Numbered from the stretch's first letter, positions 1 to 13,480 are shown. The stretch is 64,000 nt of DNA from Purshia tridentata (GCA_003254885.1 QANT01003325.1:83521-147520), one strand, 5' to 3'. Notes: generated by a model not told the origin, from the sequence alone. Translations and numbers: made by a program.

Positions 1-239
1 TTTTCTTACTCAAGTTAAAGAAAACAAAGCTAAAGGGGGCATCCAATCAAATTCAGAAAGAACAAAATAATTATGGAAGTTAGTAAGTTACTGATGAAGT
101 TCCTTGCATTGCTTGTTGGTTGGTAGGCAAAGAAGCTTTCAAGTCTAAAAAGCTGTTTTTTTATTGTGGCCAAAAGTCTAAAAGCTGTTTTTTTTTTTTT
201 CTGGCCCGAAAGTCAAAAAGTTGTTTAATTATGTAGACT

Positions 240-939
240 TAGGGGTGCACACGGATCGGTTATCCGATCCACAAACCATTATTCATATCCAATTCATAAT
301 TTGCGGTATAGCAATTTTCATATCCATATCTGATCCACAAATTCGAATATCCACAAGTTCGGATATCCACAAAATCGGATCGGATCGGATAACGGATAAT
401 ATCCGAATAATAACATAAAAATTATTTAGTAAGTACACAACATAAAAATCATCCCTCAAATTAATTCAATAGTTACACAATATAAAATTCAGAAATTAAG
501 ACAAACCTCAAACATAACAAGTTCCTACTTTCTAATAATCTTAAACTATATACTATATATATGTATAATTTTTATAATAGATTTTATTGTCAAACTAATT
601 TAAAATACCCTAAACTTAAATTATATAGTAACATAGATAGTTTATGAACTATATGGCATTATAAACTATAATAGAGGCTTTAATTTACTCTATAATAGGA
701 ATTAAACATATACAAACATATATAAACTATATAAAAATTTAATATATATATAATTTGCGAATCGGATCAGATATATCCGTAGTTTTTAAAATTGATATCC
801 ATATCCGATTCACAAATTGTGGATCGGATCGGATCGATATCCAAAAATAAGAAAGTGCAGATTGGATTGGTATAATATCCACAAATTGTGAATCGGATCG
901 GATCGGTAAGCATATTTTCAGTATATTTGTGCACCCCTA
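240..939. mobile_element. hAT-type MITE, 700 bp
   Basis: The ends are 11-bp perfect terminal inverted repeats, TAGGGGTGCAC at 240-250 and its complement at 929-939. They are flanked by an 8-bp direct repeat with one mismatch, TGTAGACT at 232-239 and TGTAGACG at 940-947. Eight-bp target duplications and TA(G)GGGTG ends are typical of hAT transposons. Clusters of GGATCGGATC/ATCCGAT motifs lie just inside both ends (about 255-390 and 760-905), like subterminal transposase-binding repeats. The middle is very AT-rich and has no transposase reading frame, so the element must be non-autonomous. Confidence 0.85.
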
Positions 940-947
940 TGTAGACG

Positions 948-1769
948 AGTGTGTAAATATTTATGGCAGGCAGTTACTGTTGAAGTTCCTTTTGGATCAG
1001 GGGTTAACAGTAACATGATGGAATGTTGGACGGTTGGGCCTGTCTTCCAAAATTCCAAATTGGTTTTTCTTTCTTTCTGTTGGCTTTCCAGCTAAGGTTT
1101 GCTTTCTTTTCGTTCTTTCTAAATTCTAGGGTCTATACTTTGCTCTCTCATAACATTTCTTCCTTCTTTCAACAATGTCAATGGAGGTGAAACCGTGAAA
1201 GAGGGTATCATTGTATTTCAGGATCCATAGACAACTTGCTTTCTTCCAGTTCCAGTAGATGATAAAAGGGCAATCCACCATCAAAAGCCTGAAACAGGGA
1301 AAACCGAGGTTTCTGGATCATTTTTAGGACGGTTTGAGAGAACCCCATTTCTTTTTTTGGAATAGGAATCCAACATCATAAGCCTTCAAAACTCATATTC
1401 CTTCTGGGTTTCACTTATATCTCTGAAACAAAAGAAAATGAACTTGCTTTCTCATTCAAACCCTTGATACTCGGCATCCATATTGCATTTTAGCTTAAAT
1501 TCTTCAAAGGGATACGAAAAAAAGGGATTTTTTTTATTAGTAAAAATACTTTTTTCATGGTTTTCATCTCCTTCAGATGAGTGCCAACTCAATTCACATT
1601 TTGGTTTTGGAATTCTCTTCTTGGGTACTTTGGTTTCGATCATTATATACCCTCTGAGATTAAACGAAAAGAAAACAGTTGAAGTTATAGTTGGATGCAA
1701 TCTTTGAGATTGGAAGTGTAGAATGGGCTAACTGCAGTAATGGTAAGTTGTTAATCAATCAGGCAGATT
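948..1769. other. 5' flank and leader of the CaaX-protein gene
   Basis: There is no credible coding sequence here. The overlapping short open frames on both strands near 1452-1707 have no recognisable product. A TATA-like TATATAC lies at about 1644. The stretch 1741-1769 contains a possible leader intron border (a GTAAG at 1743 and an AG just before 1770), so the mRNA leader may be spliced. Confidence 0.4.
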
Positions 1770-3201
1770 TTGATGAGGTTTTTGTTTTGCAAGATTCATT
1801 GTCCTCCCTTCATTTGCTTTTGTAAACCATCCCCTTATATATACACTCCTGGACCACTGAAATTAGAAACTACCCCACATGTGCCTTCTAAACTTGTGTC
1901 AGTTCCTGAAACCTCTGATCAGTTATCTGATGAGACCCTTGAAATAAATAAAGAGAGTTTAGATGGGAATCCAAAACCAGCTGAGAATTGTCTTAAAAGT
2001 AGTCTCAGAAAGCAGAATTTGGACTCTGGTGCTCCTGAAAAGGAGGTGAAGAAGAAAGTACAGTGGATGGACTTTTTAGGAAAAGAACTTGTTGAGATCA
2101 AGCAATTTGAATGCAGGTGCTCCTCTCTCTCTCTCTCCCCTCCATTACTGCATTATTGTTTTGGAATTCTATTGTTTTGTTTAGTTTACTTTGGTGGAAT
2201 TCCTCAAATAATTGTGTAAAAAAGGACAGCTTCTTTATTTCTGCAATTAATATGCAGCAAATCCTACAACCTACATACAAAATTTTGAAAAGCATGCTTT
2301 GTAGTTTTTTTTGCGCAGTTTGGATCTTTCATCCAAGTATAAATTTATAAGAAACAAATTTTCTCTTTTTTATTTTTATTTCAATAGGTGACGATTAATA
2401 CTTGCTTTAGGAGGCATTTACCGGTTTAAAGATACAATATACACTCCATAGAAAAAAAGAAAAAGAAAAAAGGAGTCGTCTTTTAGATGTGGTTAATGTA
2501 GGAACATCTCTTAGTGAGATATCTGTTTTAGGGATATCCTTAAATAGGTGGTTTTCCCAGATGTGACAGATATCAAAGACTAGTTCTTTTGTCTCGGGTA
2601 GTATACCGATATTCTAAACTCCGTTTTTGAAGAAAAGTATTGGCCATTATTATCGGCCACTCAATCTAAGGATTAAGAAATATCATTTTATTATACATTC
2701 TCTGAAATCCTATGAATTTCATTTAATAAATCTAACAAACCAGCGCATGGGCATTATCGTATGGATGGCCATATTCAACGTGCTTGCCTCAGACTCATGA
2801 CCTACCTATTTCAATTTTCAAGTTAAATATTTGGTCTTGCTTATAAGAAGTGCCGAGTGGACTTATAACCAATCAATGTATGTTTTGCCTCCCCTTGAAA
2901 TATTGATTCTTTTTTGTTAGCATCTTATGATGTTTACTAATGTTTTCAATACATGTAATGCACAGTAGACTATACAAATCGCTATTAAAAGAAAGGAGTA
3001 CAAGATGAAAAACAACCTGGAAAAGTTCCTTCTCAAAAGGAACCCATAAAATGATACTGTGCATGTTGCCTGTTGTGAATTTCGTTTTGATTTCTGACCA
3101 AATTAAATTTACTTTGTAACTTGTATATCTTTGACAGTGAACTAGAAGATACCGACAATGAAGACGAAAGCAGAAGAGGCTGCATTTGTGTTATTTTATG
3201 A
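1770..3201 (+). CDS. small Cys-rich protein with C-terminal CaaX box (unknown function)
   Basis: Two exons, 1770-2116 and 3138-3201, give 136 residues. The single intron has GT-AG borders and splits a serine codon. The N-terminus is rich in Cys and Pro (CKIHCPPFICFCKP, then a YTPGP motif). The middle is hydrophilic and Ser/Glu-rich. The C-terminal third holds a KKKVQWMDFLGKEL block followed by an acidic stretch. The protein ends C-V-I-L, a CaaX box whose final Leu favours geranylgeranylation, so attachment to a membrane is inferred. I believe I have seen this architecture in uncharacterised plant proteins, but I know no function. The start is the first ATG of the conserved Cys-rich block; a second Met follows directly. 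It converges on the MET1 gene. Confidence 0.75.
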
Positions 3202-4112
3202 TCCTTCTCAATCGGCTTCCACTCTGCACATTTCTAAAGCAACTACGGACTACAGTAATTACAAGCGAAAAAATTTATACTCATGTAATGAGTCTAAAGT
3301 AATTGAAATTTAGTTTCAGTTCAATTCGCCTCACCAGCTCTCACAAGAATGTTAAGCTGTTTTATGGGAAATCAGCAGAATAGAAAGTTAAGTTTTCCTC
3401 ATAAGAATGTTAAGCTGTTTCTTTTGTGCTACACAACATTTTATTCATCTGATTATGAAATTTCACACAAGTTCTGAAACTTCATCTACTAGTTATTTTG
3501 CCACCTAGATGCTTAATGTTTCAAAAGATAATGTTCTAAAATTTTGTGTATAAAGGCTTAGTTGAACACTGTATACTGTGTGCGCAAGAAAAAAAAAGAA
3601 TCTGTATACTGCGAAATGAAGAAACACCAAATGTTGAAAGGGGTTTGCCAATTCGCAGTGCTGCTCTCATCAATAGCGGCAAGGCACCATGTGGTTAAGT
3701 GTCTACACTGAATTTGGAAAATCCACCATTTGGTGGTCATGAAATGCTGAGGTAATATTTCATGCCACAAGCATGGATGCTACTGAGAGTGTAGTTGTGT
3801 ATTTGGTGTCAAATTTATTTTCAAGGATTGAGGAAGCTGGTATGAAACATTTTCTAACCCTCGTAAGTTTCCCTCTATCTTCAGTTCTTGAAAATTACTA
3901 GTAGAATCCTCTCATCAGAGCAAAAAAAAGTTGAAATAAGCAGCACTAAAGAAAAATCTCTTCAAAACTCATCCAAGATATGAACAAATTGATAACTGCG
4001 AAACTGATCTGTCTGAGGCACCAGATGGCTCGGTCAATCCCTTCATTGACCTTGAAATAAGCTCAAACGCTGACCAGCTTAAGTCCTTTAATTTCTCAAG
4101 TAATTCATGGCT
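3202..4112. other. convergent intergenic region, CaaX gene / MET1
   Basis: This stretch holds the 3' flank of the CaaX-protein gene and the 3' untranslated region and flank of MET1, which run toward each other. I see no gene, repeat or RNA in it. Confidence 0.4.
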
Positions 4113-6547
4113 CTATTCCTTTTTGAAAATGCCAAATAGAGATTTGATGGCATTGATGGCATTCTCATTGATGAATGATTCGTCAAATCTTTTCAGTAGA
4201 GGATTAAATTCCTCAGATGCTCTTACATTGGCAAGGTCAGGATCAGTCCGGATTCTCTGTTGACAGTAGTAATAGGTTCATAAGAAGCTCTATGAACTAA
4301 ACCATGGTATTCTTAAATACTGGTACATTACCTTGAAGTCTTCGAATCCAGATTTCAGGGCATCCTCAAGTGCAGAGAGTCCAGCTTGTATCTGTTTAAG
4401 GAATTAAAATGTAAATAAAGTAGTTGAGGTCAATAATAGGAAAAGTGAGAGCATCCTTCCAAGAAATATCTAATTTGTGCAGGAGCATAAGCCGTAGACT
4501 GATAAATAGATTATAAGTAAGCTCAGGTGGAAACATTTTTCCTGGTTGAGCTAACTGCTAAGATAAATAAGCGTCTTGAGAACTGCTAAAATAAATAGGT
4601 GTTTTTTCTCAGTGTCTCTAGACCTCAAAACTACTGAAAAGTTGGTGTGTTGATCAAATGTTGCAATCCCAGAATGAAGAGAAATGCTGAAGCAAAACAT
4701 AAATCAAGGTAATAGTAGTAATGAGAACAAGAGCAATACCTGATTAAGCTTGGAATAGCAACAAGCAACATTGTAACTTGCAACTGAAGCTTCATCTGGA
4801 CTTGGTCTTAGTCCTAGTACTGACTCAAATTTATCCAGTGCTTCCTCATATTTGGCACTCCTTTGTCAACCAATAAAATAAAAGAAAAAAAATTGTCAGT
4901 GGGATTAATCTCTGATTATCTGAATGTGTTCTAGGATAACTAATAATCAAAGAAATGGACTTCAAAGTAAAGAGAATGTTGTACAAAAAAGAAAAAAGAA
5001 ATCGCAAAGAAAAAGGCAGAATCCTAGATTCTAATCCGTAAACATCAAGAATGAAGATTTCGTTCATTCCACTAGTATTATGTAAACAAATGCTCACAAG
5101 ATAAGAAAACGTAAAAAGAGAAGAAAGAGAGAGAGAGAGAAATCTAAGATCAAGCTGCCTACTTGTAAAGCTGCAGCCCTTCTTGGAGGTTACTTTCCCT
5201 CCGTGCTTTCTGTTCCTTTTTCCTCAAGTAGTTTTGCATCTGAAATCATTTACAACTTATAGAGACTACACTGCAGGCCCTTTCTAGAAATATCTCTTAT
5301 ATATAAGGAAGAAACGGAATTCAGCATTGTTTATATTACCAAATGGAGCAATGATTTACTCACTTGGATTTCCCTCACTCTGTTGCTAATAACACCAGAA
5401 TTCCTTTCAGCTCTGATAATCTCCTTTTCAGTTAATTCACCTCCATTATCTAACTTGCCTGGAAAAAACGAAAAAGAAAAAAACAAATGTTGACAACCTC
5501 AGATAGAGCCATAACAGTTTGAATTAGGGAAATGGATGAGCTTTGAACAAAATTCAAAGAAGCTTGTTTTTCATTTTTCTTGAGTGAATGTGTGTGTAAT
5601 TTACTTAATCATTCAGATTGTGGAAGATGGAAATGAATACAAAGCAGGCACAGAGAATGAGCTAACCGTATCTCTTCTGCATCTTCATGAGTAGTGGACC
5701 TACCCTCTGGCGAATGGTGTACATGGTCCTCCCATATTCAGCAGCAGCCCATATTTCATCCCCAAAAACTGCACTGCATGCATTTTAGAACTCTTTGATC
5801 ACATTGACAAACAGGTACTCATTGGCAAAAGGTAATTGCATTCTCATAAAAAATAAAAATAAAAATTAAGCAGGCAAAGTACTTCATTAATCCCTAGTCT
5901 ATAGAAAGACAGGAATTTGTTGGAAACAACTTTCTCTTCCTCTGTCTGACTACCCAATTTGCCATGAATTTCATAACCTTTCAAGACATAATATCAACCA
6001 ATAATAAGCATGATTGTTCAAATAAATAGCAAGAGTGGTGCTATTTCTTTAACCTCCAAGAATAAATACAAAACTAAGAAGTTAAAAAGTAGGGGGAGAA
6101 GATGGAATGTAAGGACAACCTGGTGGCAAGTACTTTATCCCCAACAGTGAATTTGCCAGTCTTGTCAGCAAATCCACCAGGTGCAATCGCATCAATGTAA
6201 GTTCCACCATCTCGGCCCTTAGCAAATTTCAGTCCGTAAGGCTGCAGCAGTTCTACCTCATACTCTTCATATGCCTCCTCTCCTCCTCCATCTCCTTCTC
6301 CTTCTTCTCCACTTTCAGCTTGTTTCGATGTTTGAGACTCAGTTTCCGATGCTTTTACGATGAAAATTGATACTTTAACCAATTGGGTATTGAGGAAACA
6401 GCTTGAAGTGTTCAGATATGACCAATTCTTGGATGAAAAAAGCTTGGTTTGAGCAAACAGAAGTGGGTTCTGCTTGTTGCTTAAAACATTTCTTGGCAAG
6501 GGTAGTGAAGAATAGAGAGATAGGTGACCTGTCGGAGCTAAAGACAT
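4113..6547 (-). CDS. MET1: MET1/ZKT thylakoid PDZ-TPR protein, PSII assembly
   Basis: Seven exons read from high to low coordinates: 6547-6120, 5773-5667, 5458-5364, 5239-5163, 4860-4740, 4391-4332, 4256-4113. They encode 343 residues, close to the roughly 335 of the Arabidopsis protein. The order is a Ser-rich plastid transit peptide (about 1-65), an acidic Glu/Gly linker, a PDZ domain (about 98-190, with the GLKFAKGRDGGTYIDAI stretch), a charged Lys/Arg/Gln-rich segment (about 195-232) and TPR-like helices (about 235-330). The C-terminus INAIKSLFGIFKKE is typical of the family. In Arabidopsis the protein sits on stroma thylakoids and helps photosystem II supercomplexes form and be repaired. 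All splice sites are GT-AG and phases match. The gene is intact. Confidence 0.92.
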
Positions 6548-7798
6548 GATCGTTGGTCTGTTAGCTACTTGCTTGTTTTAGCTGAGAGTTGAAGCAGAAG
6601 ATCTTTGAAATGGAAGTTCCATCCCATCCCATCTTTAGTTTGGTCTCAAAGAAAGAAGAGGTTTGGATTACAAGACCATGACTAGTGGCTCTAATAGGCC
6701 GTTGTCTTCGATTCAAGGGTGTGAAGCCACGTGTAGCTTTTATGGGTGGTTGACAAAATGGACCGTTTATAGTATGGTTAATCGAGGAAATGTTTTAGAC
6801 TTTTAGCCTTTGATTGAAGCCCAAGGACTCCTCGACTCTGAAATGATAGGGCACTCTAGTGTCGTCTAAATGAGGAATTTCCTTCTACGACAGTCAGCGA
6901 CAAGTCGTTTTTTGGCATATGCCTTGTAGTTCCATACAACATCAATCGTTTTATTGGCTGCTTATAAATCTGTAGCACAGCAAGAAAAAGGGTGGTCTCT
7001 TTTCGAAACATTATTTATTGTGTCTTTCTTCAGTTCAGCATTGGCAATCGGATGGATGACAACATAAGTTCATCCAAAAATAGCAAATCTCAGCCAAAAA
7101 AACAAAAACATAATACTTACTTACATGCTCCAAGTCTTTGGCCATTTTAACTTAGAACATCATCATGGTGTGTCTTATTAAAATACTTAATATTATGCGT
7201 CTGAATACTCATATATACACACACACACACACACAGAGGAAACATAGCTAAAAATGACAAATAATATATAGATGTAAGATATACATTGTTAATTTGGCAT
7301 TAAAAAACAGAACTTCCAAATGCTCCATCCATCTTGACACCACCAACTAGCTATGGCTTCAGTCAGGCCACTACCCAACAATGGTACAGTTCCCCAAAGC
7401 TCAAAGAACTCTACATCTTCACATTTCCTTTATTTCTATGCAAAAAGAAATGGACAAAAAGAAGCCGCTTATCTACAAACATTTTGATCTCGTGTGATGC
7501 GAGATTGCTCTGACACAGTCAAAACCTGGTTTAAAGAAATAAAACAAATCAAAATTCACTTTCCAACTGTCTGTTTCCAGGAATAAGCTTCAAAACTAAA
7601 AACCTTGAGAAATAAAGCCAAGCTTAAAGCTTTTCTTCAACTGCTTATTACAGATTTACAGGAACTCTCTCCAACAATTAAACCTACATTGGCAGTAAGA
7701 AAAGCATCGGCTGGATTTCCCCCTCAAAGAAATGACAATCAAATAAGCTTGCATTTTATGTCAAGGGAGAAGATTTGTGGTCGTACATACCAATATAT
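6548..7798. other. MET1 promoter side and Pumilio 3' flank
   Basis: The left part is the promoter and leader of MET1; the right part is the 3' flank of the Pumilio gene. An (AC)n microsatellite lies near 7216-7236. The short plus-strand open frames at 7605-7990 overlap the last Pumilio exon in antisense and look like shadows. I see no other gene. Confidence 0.4.
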
Positions 7799-10700
7799 TT
7801 ATTTCTTCAAAATATTGCTAGAAAGTATTTTCTTCCCGTAAGGACTGGTCCGAAGCACAGGCATATGGGGTTTTATTGCATCCACCAATTTAGAATGAAG
7901 GATTCCCTGCTCAAAAAGCATACAAGACCTAATCATTTTAAGACAAGAAAGACACATTCCTTCAAAATAAACTTGGACCCACAATTCTAGCGTTAGATAG
8001 TTTCTTGTAGTAGACATGTAAAAATCATCATGTTGTATAGACACACCAATCAGAGTAATAGGTTAGCAAAGGTTATTAACAATATAAACATTTTGACATT
8101 TAGCAAAGGTCATAAATATGAATAACAAACCACTTAAAAGACTTTCTGAGACCATAAAGTTGGCTAGCAACGACCAAGTTCAGTTTAGTTTAAATACAAT
8201 GACCATGCTTGGTGACCATATAAAAAGATTTACACCAAATTTATAGGATATTTCTAGTATTTTGTTGTTAAAGCATATAATTACAAGGTATAAGCAAGCA
8301 CAGAGATAATGCTTTCCATAAAATGACAAATAGCATACACTCATGCATTTACTAACCTTTGACTGGCTGAGTGCTGCTTGGATAACATAATTACCATAAG
8401 GGTCTTGCATGATTTGATCCAAGCGCACATTGTCTATCAGCTCCTGAATAATACTAGTGCGGTGCTCTTCACCTGCATATTTCAGGCTTTTTTCAACCAC
8501 ATTACTGCTATACTTCTGCACAGACAAATCCCCATAATTACCCTCCAACTGATCAAGAATATCTACTGTTGCCCATGGAAGCTGAAGTTCAAAAACAAAT
8601 TGCACAACATAGTTCCTGCAAAATGAAGAAAGAAAATGACATTCCAAAGCTCAAAATCATACATTCAAACTTGGATTTCAAAAAAGTGTATTGGATTCTC
8701 ATTAAACACATTTAAAATCAACAGTGTAATAAAAGCTGTTCTGTATTGGCTTTATTAAACATGATCCTTTACTCACATTTTCAGACACAATATAGACAGC
8801 AGGGACTTTCCAAGGGCACTGCTTTAGGTTTGTGAATAAAAGTTATGAAATTATGAGGTCGTTATAATTCAGACCTTAAGACTTATTATCTAAGTTATTT
8901 GCTTGTTGCCAAAATTGTTTCCTCAAAAAAGAGGAAAAAGGAAAAGCAGGACATACATGTTTCTATCATTATATAGAAAATAATGACTCTCTATTAAAGC
9001 TTGGCCTACTGGAAAAAGCCTGATCACGTCCACTGAGATTGGTTATACTTCTCATTATACAAGCCATATTTATACTTTTTAATCATAGGTCACCATGTGA
9101 ACACACTTCGTTGAAATGGTGTATTGAAAGAAGTAAATCAAAACATCTCTCAGAAAAAGTGCATAGTAGATAATCACACTGACCTCACATGATATCAAGA
9201 ACTTTAGAAAGAAAGAGAAAAAAGAGAGTACCCAAATGGATCTTGGGAAAGGATTAGAGCATTTGAAGTAATCTCGCAAATTAATCGATTTCTTTGTTCA
9301 GCATCAGAATGGCTAAGGCATTTTTGAAGCACACAACAGCCATGGCGGTCAGTTGCAAGCTCAACACAATTGATAGTTGCAGCTTGAAAAAGAAACTGCA
9401 AAAGAAACCATTGCCATTCTTTCATTCCACGGTACACCATTTGGTAAAACTCTAGATTGATTAGTACAGTAAGATACTAAGATTTATAAAAATTAAAACA
9501 CTACATAAAAAATAAGCATGTAAGATGTGAGCAACTGATGGAAGAAAAAATTTCAGTCAAGAGGTGCATGGGAATTGCATGCAAGAAAAAGATATATTAT
9601 TTAAAACCTAATTGCCAGAGACCTAAAAGAAATCATCCCTGCTGAATGAATAAAGAAAAAAAAAAAGTCGAACAAGCTCTCAAACTTGCATAATACTTCA
9701 ACTATTTTCTCAGGAAAAGAGATAAAAGAAAGGAAACAAACGGTAACGCATCAGGAAACAAACATGAGCATACAACATAATGTATTACAAGACCAACCAC
9801 AAAGACAAAGAACATCATGCCACCATGGATGTAATCTATCTTTATGCAGTATGTTCACTTTAACGAACAAAAGCTAACGAAGGTTAGACCTATGTTTTAA
9901 GGACTTAAGAACAATAATACAGCAAAGGAAAGATATTATTGAAGAACTAAATCAATGAGAAACATCATGAGTTGATGGCTAAGTATACAAATCACTTGAC
10001 TTGAGTAATGATACAATCAAACGCAATCTTATGTAAAGACAACTAACAGAGCTTATAATGTTTTCTTATCCTTCTCTTCATCTTTATGTGCTTGCAACTT
10101 AAGAATATAACCATATTTAACAAGCTATACAAATGAATTGACTTGTTTGAAACATCAGAGAAAGAATACATCTTCACAACAGCAACATCCATTTGTTCAT
10201 AAAATCATTCAACATACAAATCAATGTCTTTTACCTCGCGATATTCAGTCGTTAAATACTGCAAGCAGCGCTGTGCAACATGATTGCCGTTCGTATTTTT
10301 TATCAAAGTCACTATCCCAGGCTTTAACGAGGAAACAACCATGGAAAACTGATCTGGAGTTTCAAGGGTTTCAATAACCTTTTGAACAGCCCGAGTCCTG
10401 TGGTTGGGAAGAAGTCCATTTTATCGTATCAAAACATAAAAAAATGACTCTGGAAAACTAAAACAGAGAGAGAGAGAGAGCAAACCCATGCATATCACAT
10501 GAAATCCTAACAAGTTCCCCCGGCCTTTTAGTGATTGAATGAAGAATTTGAATTTTTTGATCCTCATCACACACTTCAAGCAGCTTCTGGATGAGGTAAT
10601 TTCCAAAAGGATCTGTCATGAGCTCAACAACGTGATCTATGATCTCAAGAAAAATATTTTCAACATCTTTTTGGGCGCCTTCAGAAAATTTTCTTTGTAA

Positions 10701-12137
10701 GAAGCGGCAACCATGCTGGTCTTTAGCCATGAGATAAATTCTACCAGTAATTTCATACATAGAGTTATATTTCTGAGGCAATGTCTTCAGATCAGTATAT
10801 TTCTGAGGCAGTGCCTTCGGATCTGTATTCTTAAGATGCATTATACCAGGGAACATACCCCATGTGCTCAAACTATCCAATTGAAAGCATCCAGCATTTG
10901 GAGTAGATAAGTTATGCCGGAAATGACCATTTGAAAGAACTTTTACATTATGATTAACATGAGCAAGTGATTCATCTGCTCCCGCAGCACCAAACTTCAC
11001 AGTTTTAAGTGTGTTCATTCCATGTGATCTTGTTAGAATCTTTTCAGGAAAACTTTGTTTTCCCACTTTGTCAAAAACTTGTATCGCATTAAAACCTGTG
11101 TAGGAAGGATTTGATTGGTTTTGACTCCTGGGAATGACATAGTTGTTCCAAATTCGTTCTTGGTTGGATTGTTCGAGCCGGTGAGAGATTGGCACCTCAA
11201 AATGGGGGTGCCTGGGATTTGGACATGGTATCCTGCTTGGAATATTCCCACTTGCTTGTACCAGATGCTGAGCTTCCAACCGCTGATCATGAAGCTGCTG
11301 CAGGTACACATATCGCTGCTGCATCCTATAATATTGTTCCTCTTCCATATTCCTCCAACTAATTTGATTCTGGTTTATTTGTTGCGCATGTAGGTAAGGA
11401 ATACGAGATTGTGCATCCAGAAAGAATTGCTGCTGATCAGATGTTAGAGGAAACTGCAGACCAGGGGCAGGCACATTAGAGAGCAACTGAAAACCTTGTA
11501 CTGCATGAGCTAGAGGAACAGCAGATGATAAATTTTCAATAGGCTGTGAATACGCAAGCTGTGGTTTCTTGAGCTCTTCAGAATCGAATTTTGACATATT
11601 TGAACTTTCTTGGCCAACGTTTGTCACATCAAATTCATAAAAGCCACAAGGAATCTTATTTGGTGCTTGGAAAGAGGGAACAACCATGACCGAAGTATCC
11701 ATATTGGAAATATGTGTCTTCAAGCTGTTTGCCATTTGGCCATCCAATGAAAAGTGGTAGTTCTGTAAGGATTTGCAATTTGCCACAGGACTCCCAGCTT
11801 CCACAGTCACCCCATCATCAAAGCTCAGTCCTGAAAATGCAGATGTTAAAGATTGATCATCAGGCAGATTTGTTGCCTCTGATTGAACCCTTTTCACAGG
11901 TGATTTCTGAATTTTCTTCACCAAGTGCTTTCCCTCATCCAGCCTTCCATTTTTTTGGAGTTTTTCACTCAAAGGTCCTCTGTAGGAGTTCACACAGATA
12001 GGAGACAAGCTTCCATTCAAAGACAAACTCTTAGTTCCAGATTCCTCCGAATGCGGGTTCCCAGATGTAGCATTTGGTATCTCACCAAGAAGTTTCTCAA
12101 ATTCATCAAACTCCAGTTCAGTTCTTCCTTTTTCCAT
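7799..12137 (-). CDS. Pumilio-family (PUF) RNA-binding protein, APUM-like
   Basis: Five exons: 12137-10486, 10397-10235, 9395-9232, 8615-8357, 7906-7799, giving 781 residues. The first 460 residues are low-complexity and Gln/Ser/Asn-rich, starting MEKGRTELEFDEFEKLLGEI. From about residue 465 to the end lies the Pumilio homology domain with eight helical repeats. Their RNA-facing helices include HGCRFLQ, FGNYLIQ, HGTRAVQ, NGNHVAQ, HGCCVLQ, FGNYVVQ, SSNVVEK and YGNYVIQ. PUF proteins bind UGUA-containing 3' UTRs and repress or destabilise the mRNA in the cytoplasm. The long N-terminus and the order of repeats resemble the Arabidopsis APUM7/8/12 group, but the exact orthologue is not certain. All phases agree and the gene is intact. 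Confidence 0.92.
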
Positions 12138-13480
12138 ATTGTATTCTGAGTCTGTTTAAGAATTCCCTCCGCCAAACAGAGCAAGCACTAGCAGGCAAGC
12201 CAAATCCACAGAGAAGCCCTTCAATTCAGCAAGAATTTATAACTCAAAAGAACCACACATGACATATTTATAAAAATACAGTAAATATGAGACCAACTTT
12301 GCTCAAACCCATCAATGTGAAACATAATCCTGCAAAATTTATGCAAATTACAACCCAGATTTTACAAACAAATATACAGCACCCACATTCCAACATGAAA
12401 TGAGGAAATCCACAATCTGATTAAATCCCTTCTACTAGAGGGACTGATCGTCAAAACTCACCATTCTTTTTTAAAACCAAAATTTAAAAAGGAATACGTT
12501 TGTTCCATAAAAACAAAAATAAGCTCTTGCATCCAATATCTCCCTATCCAGAAGCGAATGTTGGAAAGAAGCATAAAGGCATAAATACTAGAGACACTTA
12601 TCTAGGCATCAGTCGAGACCAGTATTTTATAGACCAGAAAATCAATCAATGCCAAACCCCAGTCCAAAAACAGAGTCCACAAAAGGTTAAAGGCATCAAA
12701 ATCATTAGGATCATCATCAGGATCATCAAAGAATTTCGAAGAAAGAAAAGTCATTTTGTTTGATTCTCACGTACAAAACAAATGAAAATGTTGATAAATT
12801 GGATTGCCTGGAAAAATCCCCATTTTTCAAAATATAAAAATATAAAATAAGAGAAAGAAAAACATACCCAAATTCGATGTTCATCAAATGTGAAAAAACC
12901 CAGATGATCCTGATCATGAAGAATCCAAATTCAGAATTCAGAATCACAAAAAAATCAAAACTTTACAAATGATACATCGCAAATAGCAAAAAAAATAAAT
13001 AAATATAAATTAAAAAGAAGATGAGTCATGAGTAAACAGAGAAAAGAACAATGCAGAAGAAAGAGAAGGCAATGAGTGAGGCAAACAAAAGACGGAAGAA
13101 GAGATACGTACGTAGGAGCGATAAAGAGGCAATGAGAATGAGAGGCAGTGGTATCAGTGTGAGAAATAAAACAGAGACATAGGACAGCAATGGAGGAGTG
13201 AGTGGGAGAGAATTGGAGAAGAGGGAGAGGGTATTTTGGTAAATAAAGAGGGAAAGGAGTGCAAAGGGAGTGACAGTGTGTTAATAAGTGTTGTTGGTGA
13301 GGTGAGGATTGAGGGAGAGTGAGTGAGTGAGGCGGCGTGCAGGAGAAGGAGAAGGAGAAGGAGAAGGAGAGCTTTTCAAAGAGAGACTGAGACTCAAGGA
13401 GGTGGCATTTGCCAACACATACCCGCACACGCACACGCACACGCACACGCATCAACTACAACACCACCCACATTACAATT
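12138..13480 (-). promoter_or_regulatory. 5' leader and promoter region of the Pumilio gene
   Basis: On the minus strand this region is CT-rich, as plant leaders often are. It holds a (GAGAAG)n run at 13341-13370 and a (CACACG)n run at 13424-13451, both microsatellites. A leader intron somewhere between 12150 and about 13100 is likely because the purine-rich block lies far from the ATG, but I could not fix its borders. The 166-residue minus frame at 12955-13455 is low-complexity translation of these runs and not a gene. Confidence 0.35.
13341..13451. repeat. two adjacent hexanucleotide microsatellites
   Basis: About five tandem GGAGAA units at 13341-13370 and about five CACACG units at 13424-13451, in the leader region of the Pumilio gene. 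Both should vary in length between individuals. Confidence 0.8.

Noticed and set aside
10235-10397. Apparent one-base frameshift in the second Pumilio exon
   Set aside because: It came from miscounting a T run at 10379-10384. With four T bases the exon is 163 bases long and all five exons join in frame.
12955-13455. 166-codon minus-strand open frame
   Set aside because: It is low-complexity translation of GA/CA microsatellites in the Pumilio leader region.
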